A stretch of 20,220 bases of DNA from Christensenella sp. UBA1750. GTDB taxonomy: Bacteria; Bacillota; Clostridia; Christensenellales; UBA1750. The stretch lies in NCBI GenBank assembly GCA_002315655.1, contig DCHO01000035.1, positions 1-20,220 of the forward strand, written 5' to 3'. The stretch's first letter is position 1. Every line of letters starts with the position of its first letter. The translations under genes and the position numbers were made by a program. Under the pieces are notes generated by a model. The model made no database searches and was not told where the DNA came from. It saw only the letters and a program-made list of their open reading frames with translations. Positions 7,036 to 15,568 of this stretch are shown piece after piece.

Positions 7036-8552
7036 TCCTGTGCCTCCTTAATGATTCTCTTTTTCCTTCTGATCTTCGGGTCGATTCGCCGTGCGACCGC
7101 GTGCATCAGCGCGATGGCCGCCCAGGTGAGAACGAAGTAGAAGACCGTGGCAATGATGAGCGGGAAGAAGGCGTCAAAGGTGGACGAGCGGATGATGTCC
7201 GCCACCTTGGTCAGATCGTTGACCGCCACATAGCCCACAACGGAGGTTAATTTGATGAGGTTCAGGATCTCCTCCCGGCACACGGGCAGGAAGATATACA
7301 TGGTCTGCGGCAGCACAATCTTGAAGAAGGTGTGCATATAGCCGTATCCCAGCGCGTAGGCCGCCTCCACCTGCCCCTGATCCACGCCGGAGGAAATGAC
7401 CTTCAGATTCGTGTAGACAAAGGAGCCGAAGGTCATGGAAAAGCCGATTACCGCGACCGTAGTGCCGGAAATGTCCCTGTTGGCGAACACAACATAATAG
7501 ATAATCATGAGCAGCACCAGCGACGGCGTGCCGCGCACGATGAAGGCCGAAATCGCGCTCAGTGCCTTTGCGGGCTTGGCGAGCCAGCCCTTGCGGGAAA
7601 TGGACAGCAGGAAGAACAGGAACCCGAAGGCCGCGCCGATGAGAACCGCAAAGAAGGAGATCAGCAAGGTGGTGTAGAAGCCGGACAGAATGCTCTTCCA
7701 TCGGTTTTCATCCAACACCGTCTTTTTGAAGGATTTTCTGAGGTTGCGGATGGGACTTAAGGCATCCTCCTGCTCATAGGTGATCATAACCACCTGGGCG
7801 GACATATACGGATCGGCAAAGTTCACGGACTTCTGACGCTCGGCCGTGATGTATGCGCTTGCCACGTCAAATTTCTCGCTGGAAAGTCCTGCCATACCGG
7901 AGGCAAAGGGAACATCCAGAATCTCCGGTTCATAGCCGTATTTCAGACAGAATTTGTAGATGACTTCCACTTCCAACCCCGCAAGCTGTCCGTTGAGCAT
8001 ATAGGTAAAGGGCTTGTGGGAGGAATCGAAGGCGACGATGAAGGGCTTCGCATTCTCGCCGAAGTCCGGCCTTTCCAGCGTCTGCGTCGGTTCTTTTTCG
8101 CCGTACCATTTTTCAATGAGCGCATCCATGGTGCCGTCTTCCCAGAGCTCTGCCTGCAACGCGCTCATTTCCGCCGCCAGTTGTTCCCCGTATTCGTTCT
8201 TCTGGAAGCAGAAGCCGATGTCCACCATATATTCCGGCACAACGGTATATTGCAGATTGTCATCGGTACGCGCCACGGCGGAAAAGCCCGGCTTGTCGTA
8301 AAGGAAGCCGTCAACCTTGCCCTGCTTTAAGCTCTGGAACAGATCGGAGAAGTTGTTGTAATAGACGACCTCGGTATCGGGGTAAAGCGCACGGGAGTAC
8401 CCGTCAAAAATGGAACCGATGGTCACGCCCAAGGTGGCGTTTTCAAAATTGTTCAGGGAGTCTGTCTCCGTGTTGGCCTGCTTCCGTTCCGCACAGCCGG
8501 TCAGAAGCAGCAGCAGCACGACCAGCAGAATGATTCCCGTCCTCTTTCGCAT
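7032..8552 (-). CDS. Amino acid ABC transporter: lipoprotein substrate-binding domain fused to HisM/GlnP-type permease
   Basis: This 506-residue fusion captures substrate outside the cell and forms the membrane channel. A lipoprotein signal ends in LLLTGC (Cys20). Residues ~31-153 resemble the second half of a type II binding protein: SLNNFENATLGVTIGS corresponds to the usual SLEDLKGKKVGV start of lobe II, and DGTMDALIEKWYGE to the family C-terminus. Residues ~168-262 resemble the first half: PFTYMLNGQLAGLEVEV and ITAERQKSVNFADPYMSA. The lobes are therefore in swapped order. Residues ~285-490 form the permease, with several hydrophobic helices and the EAA loop beginning EAAYALGYGYMHTFFKI (396-412). 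AAGGAG precedes ATG 8552 by about 10 bp. The ATPase gene overlaps its stop codon. Fused binding protein/permeases are known in Bacillota; the lobe order is the unusual part. Confidence 0.88.
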   Translation of the reverse strand: MRKRTGIILLVVLLLLLTGCAERKQANTETDSLNNFENATLGVTIGSIFDGYSRALYPDTEVVYYNNFSDLFQSLKQGKVDGFLYDKPGFSAVARTDDNLQYTVVPEYMVDIGFCFQKNEYGEQLAAEMSALQAELWEDGTMDALIEKWYGEKEPTQTLERPDFGENAKPFIVAFDSSHKPFTYMLNGQLAGLEVEVIYKFCLKYGYEPEILDVPFASGMAGLSSEKFDVASAYITAERQKSVNFADPYMSAQVVMITYEQEDALSPIRNLRKSFKKTVLDENRWKSILSGFYTTLLISFFAVLIGAAFGFLFFLLSISRKGWLAKPAKALSAISAFIVRGTPSLVLLMIIYYVVFANRDISGTTVAVIGFSMTFGSFVYTNLKVISSGVDQGQVEAAYALGYGYMHTFFKIVLPQTMYIFLPVCREEILNLIKLTSVVGYVAVNDLTKVADIIRSSTFDAFFPLIIATVFYFVLTWAAIALMHAVARRIDPKIRRKKRIIKEAQE

Positions 8553-8613
8553 AAAACCCGCTCTCCTTATTTGTTTGCTCTAAACTGCACCCACTGTTTA
8601 TAGTATGCAGGTA

Positions 8614-8642
8614 ATTATAGCACACGTCCGTAAGAAATGGAA
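8614..8642 (-). promoter_or_regulatory. Probable promoter of the amino acid ABC operon
   Basis: On the minus strand a perfect TATAAT (8614-8619) is preceded by TGC, an extended -10 element. The -35 position at 17-bp spacing (8637-8642, TTCCAT) is poor, so recognition would rest on the extended -10. The predicted start is near 8607, about 55 nt before ATG 8552. Confidence 0.6.
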
Positions 8643-8699
8643 TTGCTTTCATCAAAATAACCCAAATTCATTCTATTTTCAAGATAACGATAAATTCCA

Positions 8700-8733
8700 T
8701 TGTACGGTAAACGGTTTTATGCTATGATAGCAT
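8700..8733 (+). promoter_or_regulatory. Probable promoter of the GH5-GT2 gene with palindrome over the -10
   Basis: TTGTAC (8700-8705), a 17-bp spacer and TATGAT (8723-8728) with an extended TGC form a plausible sigma-A promoter, divergent from the ABC operon promoter. The -10 lies inside a perfect palindrome of 7-bp arms, ATGCTAT and ATAGCAT (8719-8733, one central base), which could be an operator half-site pair. The predicted start near 8735 gives a 5' UTR of about 65 nt. Confidence 0.6.
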
Positions 8734-8799
8734 AGATGCGTTGTGGGTTTGTCCCTTCTTCATCCGAAAAGTCCGCTCTCTAAAGGAGATTTGCGTCCC

Positions 8800-11700
8800 A
8801 TGAAAATAAATCTGCGCCGGAAAGTTGCTGTATTTGTGCTGCTGCTTGTTCTGCTTTTGTCCGTTTTCCCGAGCCTTTCGGCGGACAGAACGGTTACGCG
8901 CCCGTCAAACAGCGGCAAATTGCATCTGGAAGGCACCACTCTTGTGTCGGAATCCGGGGAAACCGCCGTGCTCCGAGGCGTTTCCACCCACGGGCTGACC
9001 TACTATCCCGAATTTGTCAATGAAGCTCTCTTCGGTAAGCTCTCTTACGAATGGGACTGCAACCTCGTCCGTCTGGCCATGTATTCCACGGAATACTGCA
9101 AAAGCGGCGCATCCCGCCAGCAGAGCCTTGCGCTGATGGAACAGGGCATTTCCTATTGCATTGCAAACGATCTGTATGTTCTGTGCGACTGGCACACCTT
9201 AGGCGAGCACGACCCGAATGTGTACCTGAACGAAGCGCTGGAATTTTTCTCCTGCATTTCGGCAAAATACGCGGACTGTCCCAACATTCTCTACGAAATC
9301 TGCAACGAGCCGAACGGTGACGTCACCTGGGCGGAGGTCAAACGCTACGCCGAACAGGTCATTCCCGTTATCAAGAACAACGACCCGGACGCCGTCATCA
9401 TCGTGGGCACTCCGGGCTTTTCCTCCGACCTGTCCGCGCCCCTGTATGCCCCCATTCAGGGCTATTCCAACATCCTGTATGCCTATCACTTCTATGCGGG
9501 CGACCATGAGCAGGCGGAGCGGCAGGAATTGGAAAACGCCCTGCAAAGCGGGCTTCCCGTGTTCGTGACCGAGTGCGGACTTGTGGAGGCGGACGGTGAC
9601 GGCAGCATCCGATACGAAAGTGCGCAGCAATGGTTCGAGCTGCTTGACCGTTACAATCTGAGCTTTTCCGTCTGGAACCTGTCCAATAAGCACGAATCCT
9701 CCGCCATGTTCCGCAACACCGTGCGCAACGCGGAGAAGATTACCGATGACGACCTGACCGCCTGCGGGCAGTATGTCAAAGCGCTGCTGCAGGGCACGCC
9801 GATTGCCGACATTCCCGGCACAATCACAGGCAGCGTCACCTTACGGGAAAAATGGAAGGGCAACACCTATTTTGCATACCTGTGTATCGCAACAGGCACG
9901 CTCACAATCCTTCTGTTGATCAAGCTGCTGATGATCCTTTTCCGCAAAAAGAGCCGTCCTTCCTATGACGAGCTGCTGCGCAGAACCGGGAAACAGCAGC
10001 CCATAGAAAGCCGCGACAAAAAGCTCCGCGCCGGCAAGGTCTTCCTCGTTTTCTCGGTCTTTACCACCGTCATTTACTTAACCTGGCGCGTCTGCTTCTC
10101 GCTGCCCAGGGTTTACGGGCACATTCCCTCCGTCTTCTCGGTGCTGCTGCTGCTCATTGAGGTGTTCGGGTTTTTCGAGTCCTGCGTCCATTACGCGGGC
10201 ATGATCCGTCTGAAGGAATACCCCCTGCCGGACATTTCGCCGGAGGAATACCCCGATGTGGACATTTTCGTGGCGACCTACAACGAGCCTGCCGAAATCC
10301 TGCGCAAAACGCTCATCGGCTGCAAGCACATCCGCTACCCCGACAAAAGCAAGGTACACATCTATCTGTGCGACGACAAGCGGCGCAGGGAAATGCGCGT
10401 GCTGGCGGAGGAGCTCGGCGTTACCTACTTTGACCGCCCCAACAACATCGGCGCAAAGGCGGGAAACCTGAACGCCGCCATGGCGCGGACAAGCTCGCCT
10501 TACATTGTCACCTTTGACGCGGACATGATCCCTATGGAGGATTTCCTGCTGAAAACCATCCCCTATTTTGTGGATGCGAAGAAGCGCAACGCCACCCTGC
10601 CTGAGAGCGAACGAATGCCGCTGGGACTTCTGCAAACGCCCCAGTGCTTCTACAATCCCGATGTATTCCAGCACAACCTTTACGCCGAAAAGCGCATTCC
10701 CAACGAGCAGGACTTCTTCTACCGCACCATCGAGGCGGCGAAGACCTCCTCCAACAGCGTGATCTACGGCGGCAGCAACACGATCCTTTCCCGCGCCGCC
10801 ATCGAAGCCATCGGCGGCTTCTACACCGGCTCCATCACGGAGGACTTCGCCACCGGCCTGCTCATCGAGTCCCACGGCTTCATTTCCCTGGGGCTTTCCG
10901 AGCCGCTGGCCTCCGGGCTTTCCCCCGCCACCTTCAAGGAGCACATCCAGCAGCGCACAAGATGGGGACGCGGCGTGATCCTGACCGCAAAGAAGCTCAG
11001 ATTCCTGCACAACAGGAACCTGAACATCCCCCAGAAGCTCTCTTACCTGACCTCGGTTCTGTACTGGTACTCGCCCCTAAAGAACTGGTTCTATGTGCTC
11101 TCCCCCATGGTCTTTGCGGTGCTGGGGGTGCCGGTGCTGCTGTGCGACCTCAACGACATTCTGCTGTTCTGGGCGCCCATGTTCCTCTTCCAGAACATCA
11201 CCCTGCGGCTGATCTCCGGCGGGTCGCTCTCCGCCAAGCGCTCCGGTATTCAGGAGACCTGCATGATGCCCTATCTGCTGCTGCCCGTCCTCCAAGAGAC
11301 CGTCGGCATTTCGCTTTCCACCTTCAAGGTGACGGACAAAAAGGCGGGCGTAATCAGGCGGCAAAAGAGCCTGAAATCGGCATTGCCCTTCCTCATTCTC
11401 ATTCTTCTGTCGGTTGTCGGCATCGTCCGGGTCACGGTGCAGCTGATTGCCACCAAGACCTTCTCCCTGCTCTCCGTGCTTTACTGGCTCACCCGCAACC
11501 TTTACTTCCTGCTCATGTGCCTGTTCCTGCTCGATGGGCGCGACGGCAACGGCGAAAACGTCATTGTCACCGACGCGGAGCCCGTCACGGTGCGCTTCCG
11601 CGAATGGGAATATTTCGGCATCACCACGATGCTCACGGAGCACAGCCTTTCCGTCTTTGCGGACGACATGACCGCCCCGCATTTGGGGCAGAGTGTTACC

Positions 11701-11943
11701 GTTGAACTAAACGGCATCCTGATGTCCTGTGCCATCGTCTCCATGAAGGAGAGCAGAAGCGCAAATGTACCCCCGGTCTATACCATGGAGATCCTCGATT
11801 TCGGGGAGAAAAAGGATGAATACATTCATCTGCTCTATAACCGCGTCCCCACCCTGCCGCAGAACCTCCGCCGGGACATCGGTTTCCTCCGCGATCTGTG
11901 GATCAATTTGGTGCAGCACATTTCCGCTCAGTGCAGATATTGA
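8800..11943 (+). CDS. GH5 cellulase-like domain fused to membrane GT2 cellulose-synthase-like glycosyltransferase with PilZ-like tail
   Basis: This 1047-residue membrane protein probably makes and trims an extracellular beta-glucan. Residues 1-28 are a signal peptide or uncleaved anchor. Residues ~40-330 are a GH5-type TIM barrel: Arg91, acid/base Glu170 in CNEP, His230 and nucleophile Glu258 in VTEC. Hydrophobic helices follow at ~356-381, 413-433 and 442-464. The GT2 domain (~480-735) has the first Asp pair LCDD (525-526), DAD (573-575), catalytic TED (680-682) and QRTRW (718-722), the QxxRW acceptor motif of processive synthases. More membrane helices follow, then residues ~915-1047 with a PilZ-like position but no clear RxxxR or DxSxxG. 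I chose ATG 8800 (AAAGGAG 11 bp upstream, classic signal peptide after it) over a GTG at 8743. Topology puts GH5 outside and GT2 inside. No bcsB- or bcsC-like gene is visible. Cellulose or mixed-linkage glucan are both possible products. Confidence 0.88.
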   Translation: MKINLRRKVAVFVLLLVLLLSVFPSLSADRTVTRPSNSGKLHLEGTTLVSESGETAVLRGVSTHGLTYYPEFVNEALFGKLSYEWDCNLVRLAMYSTEYCKSGASRQQSLALMEQGISYCIANDLYVLCDWHTLGEHDPNVYLNEALEFFSCISAKYADCPNILYEICNEPNGDVTWAEVKRYAEQVIPVIKNNDPDAVIIVGTPGFSSDLSAPLYAPIQGYSNILYAYHFYAGDHEQAERQELENALQSGLPVFVTECGLVEADGDGSIRYESAQQWFELLDRYNLSFSVWNLSNKHESSAMFRNTVRNAEKITDDDLTACGQYVKALLQGTPIADIPGTITGSVTLREKWKGNTYFAYLCIATGTLTILLLIKLLMILFRKKSRPSYDELLRRTGKQQPIESRDKKLRAGKVFLVFSVFTTVIYLTWRVCFSLPRVYGHIPSVFSVLLLLIEVFGFFESCVHYAGMIRLKEYPLPDISPEEYPDVDIFVATYNEPAEILRKTLIGCKHIRYPDKSKVHIYLCDDKRRREMRVLAEELGVTYFDRPNNIGAKAGNLNAAMARTSSPYIVTFDADMIPMEDFLLKTIPYFVDAKKRNATLPESERMPLGLLQTPQCFYNPDVFQHNLYAEKRIPNEQDFFYRTIEAAKTSSNSVIYGGSNTILSRAAIEAIGGFYTGSITEDFATGLLIESHGFISLGLSEPLASGLSPATFKEHIQQRTRWGRGVILTAKKLRFLHNRNLNIPQKLSYLTSVLYWYSPLKNWFYVLSPMVFAVLGVPVLLCDLNDILLFWAPMFLFQNITLRLISGGSLSAKRSGIQETCMMPYLLLPVLQETVGISLSTFKVTDKKAGVIRRQKSLKSALPFLILILLSVVGIVRVTVQLIATKTFSLLSVLYWLTRNLYFLLMCLFLLDGRDGNGENVIVTDAEPVTVRFREWEYFGITTMLTEHSLSVFADDMTAPHLGQSVTVELNGILMSCAIVSMKESRSANVPPVYTMEILDFGEKKDEYIHLLYNRVPTLPQNLRRDIGFLRDLWINLVQHISAQCRY

Positions 11944-11985
11944 TACATATTCATAACGAAATTCATGTCAAAGGAGCCCGTTCCC

Positions 11986-12999
11986 ATGACCGAAACACCC
12001 GCATTCTGGCAAACCACATTAGAAGAAATCTCCCACACCTTTCTGGAGGCGCAGAAGGCCGAAAAACGCATCTTAGCCTTCTCCGCCGGAAATCGCCCGC
12101 TGTATTGCTTGTCCTACGGTGAAAAAGACATCTCTCCCTGCAACGCGAACTACTCGTCCGCCTTGGGTGCGCACGATAAGGCCTGCTACAAGCCCAAGGA
12201 CGCAAAACCCACGCTGCTGCTCATCGGCGCGGAGCACGGGCAGGAGACCGAGGGCGTGGCGGGGCTGATGAACCTCATTTCCCTCATGGAAACCGGGCGC
12301 GACCTTGCGGGCAACCCCAACGAAGCCCTGCCGGAAGCGGCGTCAAAAATCCGCCTTGTCATTCTTCCCGTCGCCAATCCCGACGGCAGAGCCCGCGTGG
12401 AGCCCAAGGGCATCGTCGGCATGACCGGCTACGACCTGCGCTACTGGGGGCAGGGCACATGGAAGGACGGTTCCCTGTGCGGCTGGCCGGACTGCAAAAA
12501 GATTCATCCCATCAAAGGGCACGAAGGGTTCCTGGGCGGCTACTACAACGACGACGGCATCAACCTCATGCACGACAATTTCTTTCACCCCATGGCAAAG
12601 GAGACCCAGGCCATTCTCGACCTCTGCGCCGCCGAGCGCCCCGATATGATCCTCCATCTGCACGGCGGCAGCAACAGCGAAGGCAACCTGCTGCAAACCG
12701 CCTATGTGCCGCCGGAAATAAGCGCGGCCATCGAAGCCCTCGCCAAGCGCTGCATCGAGGCCGGAAAGCCCGAAGGCCTCGTCTTTGCGGAAGCCCCGCT
12801 GCCCCCCGCCGAAGAAACCCCGCCCTCCTTCAACCTCCCCTCCGCCGCGCACCACGTCTGCGGCGCAATTTCCGCAGTCTATGAGAGCAACGAGTGCTTG
12901 ATCGACGAGCCCGGCCCGCACCTGTCCCATGCGCAAATCACAAGAATGCACCTCATTCTCTTTGAACAGGCCATGAAAATGCTCTGCGAAGGCAGATAA
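11986..12999 (+). CDS. M14-family zinc carboxypeptidase-like protein
   Basis: This 337-residue hydrolase resembles M14 metallocarboxypeptidases, which remove C-terminal residues from peptides or cleave peptidoglycan stem peptides. Visible motifs are the zinc motif HGQE (His84, Glu87), NPDGR at 131-135, the GINLMHDNF block (193-200) where M14 enzymes usually have G-x-x-L-N-R, the third zinc ligand candidate in HLHGG (His224 or His226) and a probable catalytic Glu in VYESNE (300-303). The Arg-to-His change in the GINL block departs from the family norm and may alter specificity. There is no signal peptide, so it is probably cytoplasmic. The start at 11986 follows AAAGGAG by 9 bp; an in-frame ATG at 11965 would place that site inside the gene. 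It lies 42 bp after the GH5-GT2 gene and is probably cotranscribed with it. The substrate is unknown. Confidence 0.83.
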   Translation: MTETPAFWQTTLEEISHTFLEAQKAEKRILAFSAGNRPLYCLSYGEKDISPCNANYSSALGAHDKACYKPKDAKPTLLLIGAEHGQETEGVAGLMNLISLMETGRDLAGNPNEALPEAASKIRLVILPVANPDGRARVEPKGIVGMTGYDLRYWGQGTWKDGSLCGWPDCKKIHPIKGHEGFLGGYYNDDGINLMHDNFFHPMAKETQAILDLCAAERPDMILHLHGGSNSEGNLLQTAYVPPEISAAIEALAKRCIEAGKPEGLVFAEAPLPPAEETPPSFNLPSAAHHVCGAISAVYESNECLIDEPGPHLSHAQITRMHLILFEQAMKMLCEGR

Positions 13000-13006
13000 A
13001 CACATT

Positions 13007-13049
13007 GCCCCCGAATCCTCGGACAGCCGAAGGATTCAGGGGCTTTTTT
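13007..13049 (+). terminator. Strong rho-independent terminator after the GT2-carboxypeptidase unit
   Basis: Twelve-bp arms (13007-13018 and 13032-13043) with one C-A mismatch, an inner TCGG/CCGA stem in the loop and six T residues (13044-13049) form a textbook terminator 8 bp after the stop codon. It abuts the stop of the convergent minus-strand gene at 13050. On the minus strand the stem has no T-run after it. Confidence 0.93.
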
Positions 13050-14378
13050 CTATTGAATTGCAATGCGTCCGACGGTATAGAACGGCGCGTCAAAGGGCGC
13101 ATCCGTGCGCAGATAAACAGGGTCGCCCTCCGGCGTTTCCATGCCCAGCTCCACGGCATATTCCCCGCACTTTACGGATTCGGGGATCGTGACGGTGAAG
13201 GTGCTTTCCGTTTTCCCCGGCAGCCATTCAATCGGCATAAGACCCGTCTCAACGGTCACACAATCGTTCCCGTCCTTCAGCCGCAGCAGCACGGGAATGT
13301 CCTCATACAGCGGCGCAACGCCCTGATTTTCCATGGTGAGCTTCATCGTAACGCGCTCTCCCGCCCGCGCCTGCTCCGGCGCTGAAAAATCCGACAGGTA
13401 AAGGTGATACCCCATGCGCTCAAGCCAATATTCGATCTTATCCTTCCATTCATAAGGAATCGGCATGGATTTGGCATTGAAGCAGCTCAGGTGCCAATCA
13501 AGGGTCTTCTGAATGATGTTGTCCACATCCCAGCCCAGACGCTTCCACTCGCCCAGCCACCAGAAGGATTCAAAGGACACCGGCACACGCTTCCACAAAT
13601 CGGGTGTCAATTCGGCAACCTTTTCGGGATAAATCGTTTCCAGATGATAGGGATTTCCGCAGCCGTCGCCGCGCCAGCCCACAGGACGCAATGTGTTCAG
13701 GTAATTGACCAACCACGGCAAACCGATCTGCGCTACAAGATGGGTGTTGGGGAAAGCCTCCGCAAAGGTGTCCACCAGCCTCTTTATGTCCTCATCGGGA
13801 TAATTTTCCAGCTTGTGCCCTTCGCCCCACGCGCCCGGCAGGCAAATGTCAATGGTGTGAAAGGTCGGGTCGCTGTCAAAGCGTTCACCCAGCTTGCGGA
13901 TGGCCTGTCCGAAAAACAGCAGAAAGCGCGGGTCTGTGGGCGAATCCTTCACACGCTTGCCCTCGGGACGCTCGGGGCAGGGAATGATCTCCTTCAGCCA
14001 ATCCGGCACATCGTCCCGGGCACGGGTGCTGTGCGGGAACAGCCGGAACAGCACCCGCTGATGGTGCGCCCGCGCTTCCGAAAGCAGATTGCTGATGATT
14101 TCATAATTATATTCCCCCTGCTTCGGCTCAAACTCCTTCCAGAGCACGCGGAAATACGCGATGTCCGCCTCCGGGTAGAAGCCCTCCTCCCGCCCGTTCT
14201 GCGGCACGTCCTCCGGGATGGGATAGCACTCCACATTTTCGGTCTCCGTCATGTGGTTCTCCGGGCGCACAACCACATCGGAATACAGCTTTTCGCCGTT
14301 GAAGTGCTGAAAGCTGGTAAAGCCCATGTAAGGGTTTCTTCCTGCCTCTTTGCAGGGTTCAAAATGCACGGTTCTCAT
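13050..14378 (-). CDS. DUF4832-type glycoside hydrolase-like protein (second in operon)
   Basis: This 442-residue protein has the layout of DUF4832/DUF4874-type proteins, which have a beta-galactosidase-like TIM barrel followed by a beta-sandwich. Seen motifs: GRNPYMGF near the N-terminus (13-20), PGAWGEGH (181-188) with candidate acid/base Glu186, SFESFWW (269-275) with candidate nucleophile Glu270, and RMGYHLYLSDFSAP (321-334) opening the C-terminal sandwich (~330-442). There is no signal peptide, so it is cytoplasmic or cleaves imported sugar. ATG 14378 follows AAAGGAG by 7 bp and lies 12 bp after the GNAT gene. It shares its layout with the first gene of the operon but is divergent from it. 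Enzymatic activity and substrate are unproven. Confidence 0.75.
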   Translation of the reverse strand: MRTVHFEPCKEAGRNPYMGFTSFQHFNGEKLYSDVVVRPENHMTETENVECYPIPEDVPQNGREEGFYPEADIAYFRVLWKEFEPKQGEYNYEIISNLLSEARAHHQRVLFRLFPHSTRARDDVPDWLKEIIPCPERPEGKRVKDSPTDPRFLLFFGQAIRKLGERFDSDPTFHTIDICLPGAWGEGHKLENYPDEDIKRLVDTFAEAFPNTHLVAQIGLPWLVNYLNTLRPVGWRGDGCGNPYHLETIYPEKVAELTPDLWKRVPVSFESFWWLGEWKRLGWDVDNIIQKTLDWHLSCFNAKSMPIPYEWKDKIEYWLERMGYHLYLSDFSAPEQARAGERVTMKLTMENQGVAPLYEDIPVLLRLKDGNDCVTVETGLMPIEWLPGKTESTFTVTIPESVKCGEYAVELGMETPEGDPVYLRTDAPFDAPFYTVGRIAIQ

Positions 14379-14390
14379 GGTTTTTCTCCT

Positions 14391-15551
14391 TTACACTCTG
14401 TCCATGGTGTTCCAGGAAAGCGGCAGGGGCAGCCAGGAGAGCAACAGCGCATCGAAACTCTTGCCGCAGCAGGCCACGCCCGGCATGGGGCCGAAGAACA
14501 CCCGCGCCGCCTCGGCAGGGGTCAGGGAAACGGAGGCGGGTTCTTTCGTCTCCACGCAGGAGGCCTCTTTCCCGTTCACGGTGAGCCGCACATTTCCGAA
14601 GCCCTCAATCTCCACTGTGCAGGAGCCGGGCAGCAGCGGCGTGTAGCTCGCTTTAAGTTTCAGCAGCGCGTTTATTACCTTATCCCAATGGAAAATACAG
14701 AAGCGCGAGGGCATCTGAATGTTCCAATCCTCACACAGCGGCTGCACAAGGGAACACAGACGATCCTGCCACGGCTCCACCGTAAAGGCGAGCTTGGGCA
14801 AATTGTTGCTTTCCAGCCACGCGCAGAGCATTTCCACAGCCATTTCTTCACTTTCGGCGGCAAACTCCTGCACCTGATCTCCGCTTTTGCTCACGGACAG
14901 ATAGCCCACGGGCTGACCCGCACGCAGCGCAATGTACGGCACGCTGCTCCACGCGGTCACGGATTCATAGAAGATGGTGGCATCTTTGCGCTCCACCCAA
15001 ATGCGGTTTTTCTCAAACAGGGAATTGCAGAAAATGAGCAACTCGTCATCCTGCGCCGTCATGGGCTTGAAGGTCAGGTCGCTTGCAAACTTGCCCTCAT
15101 AAAAGCGCAGCACATTGTTTCGGTTCAGCGTAAAGTCATAACGGCTGCCGCAGGGCTCATAGCCGTAGCGGGCGTACCGTTGGCGCAGACCGCCCAGCCG
15201 GGCAGCGTCGGCGTTCAGGTCATGCAGTTCCCGCATAGCCACATCCAAAAGCGCACTCATGTAGCCCTGTCCCTTGAAGTGTGGGTGGGTTGCCACGTTG
15301 CCCATCGTGTAGAACATGAGCGTCTCCTCCCCGATGTGCACCGGCAGCGGGTAAACGCCCACAATGGCGCGTATGTGATTGTCTTCCTTCAGGGCGATGT
15401 GGTATTTCATCCGCTCCCCGTTGCTCCCCCACATTTTCGGCAGCGCCTTCAAAAAGTCGTGGGGCGCTTTTTCCATGCTGAACACCATGTTAAGAAAGTC
15501 CAGCGCATCCTGCCGATCCTCTGCCTTCAAATGCTCAATCGTATAAGACAT
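14391..15551 (-). CDS. Eis-like GNAT family N-acetyltransferase
   Basis: This 386-residue protein has the size and order of Eis-type acetyltransferases: an N-terminal GNAT domain, a second divergent GNAT-like domain and an SCP2-like C-terminal domain. The acetyl-CoA binding motif lies at ~84-102 (GNVATHPHFKGQGYMSALL), with KGQGY as the pyrophosphate loop. LRQRYARYGYEPCG just after it (~121-135) is typical of the family. Eis-like enzymes acetylate amines on aminoglycosides, peptides or other metabolites; the substrate here is unknown. GGAGTG lies 7 bp before ATG 15551. The gene sits between two DUF4832-type genes with gaps of 17 and 12 bp, so it is likely part of their operon and could act on an amino sugar, which is inference. 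Confidence 0.85.
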   Translation of the reverse strand: MSYTIEHLKAEDRQDALDFLNMVFSMEKAPHDFLKALPKMWGSNGERMKYHIALKEDNHIRAIVGVYPLPVHIGEETLMFYTMGNVATHPHFKGQGYMSALLDVAMRELHDLNADAARLGGLRQRYARYGYEPCGSRYDFTLNRNNVLRFYEGKFASDLTFKPMTAQDDELLIFCNSLFEKNRIWVERKDATIFYESVTAWSSVPYIALRAGQPVGYLSVSKSGDQVQEFAAESEEMAVEMLCAWLESNNLPKLAFTVEPWQDRLCSLVQPLCEDWNIQMPSRFCIFHWDKVINALLKLKASYTPLLPGSCTVEIEGFGNVRLTVNGKEASCVETKEPASVSLTPAEAARVFFGPMPGVACCGKSFDALLLSWLPLPLSWNTMDRV

Positions 15552-15568
15552 TTTGTTTCACTCCTTCT

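Noticed and set aside
8743..8799. GTG start 57 bp upstream for the GH5-GT2 gene
   Set aside because: It lies just after the predicted transcription start, lacks a ribosome binding site, and would put extra residues in front of a normal signal peptide.
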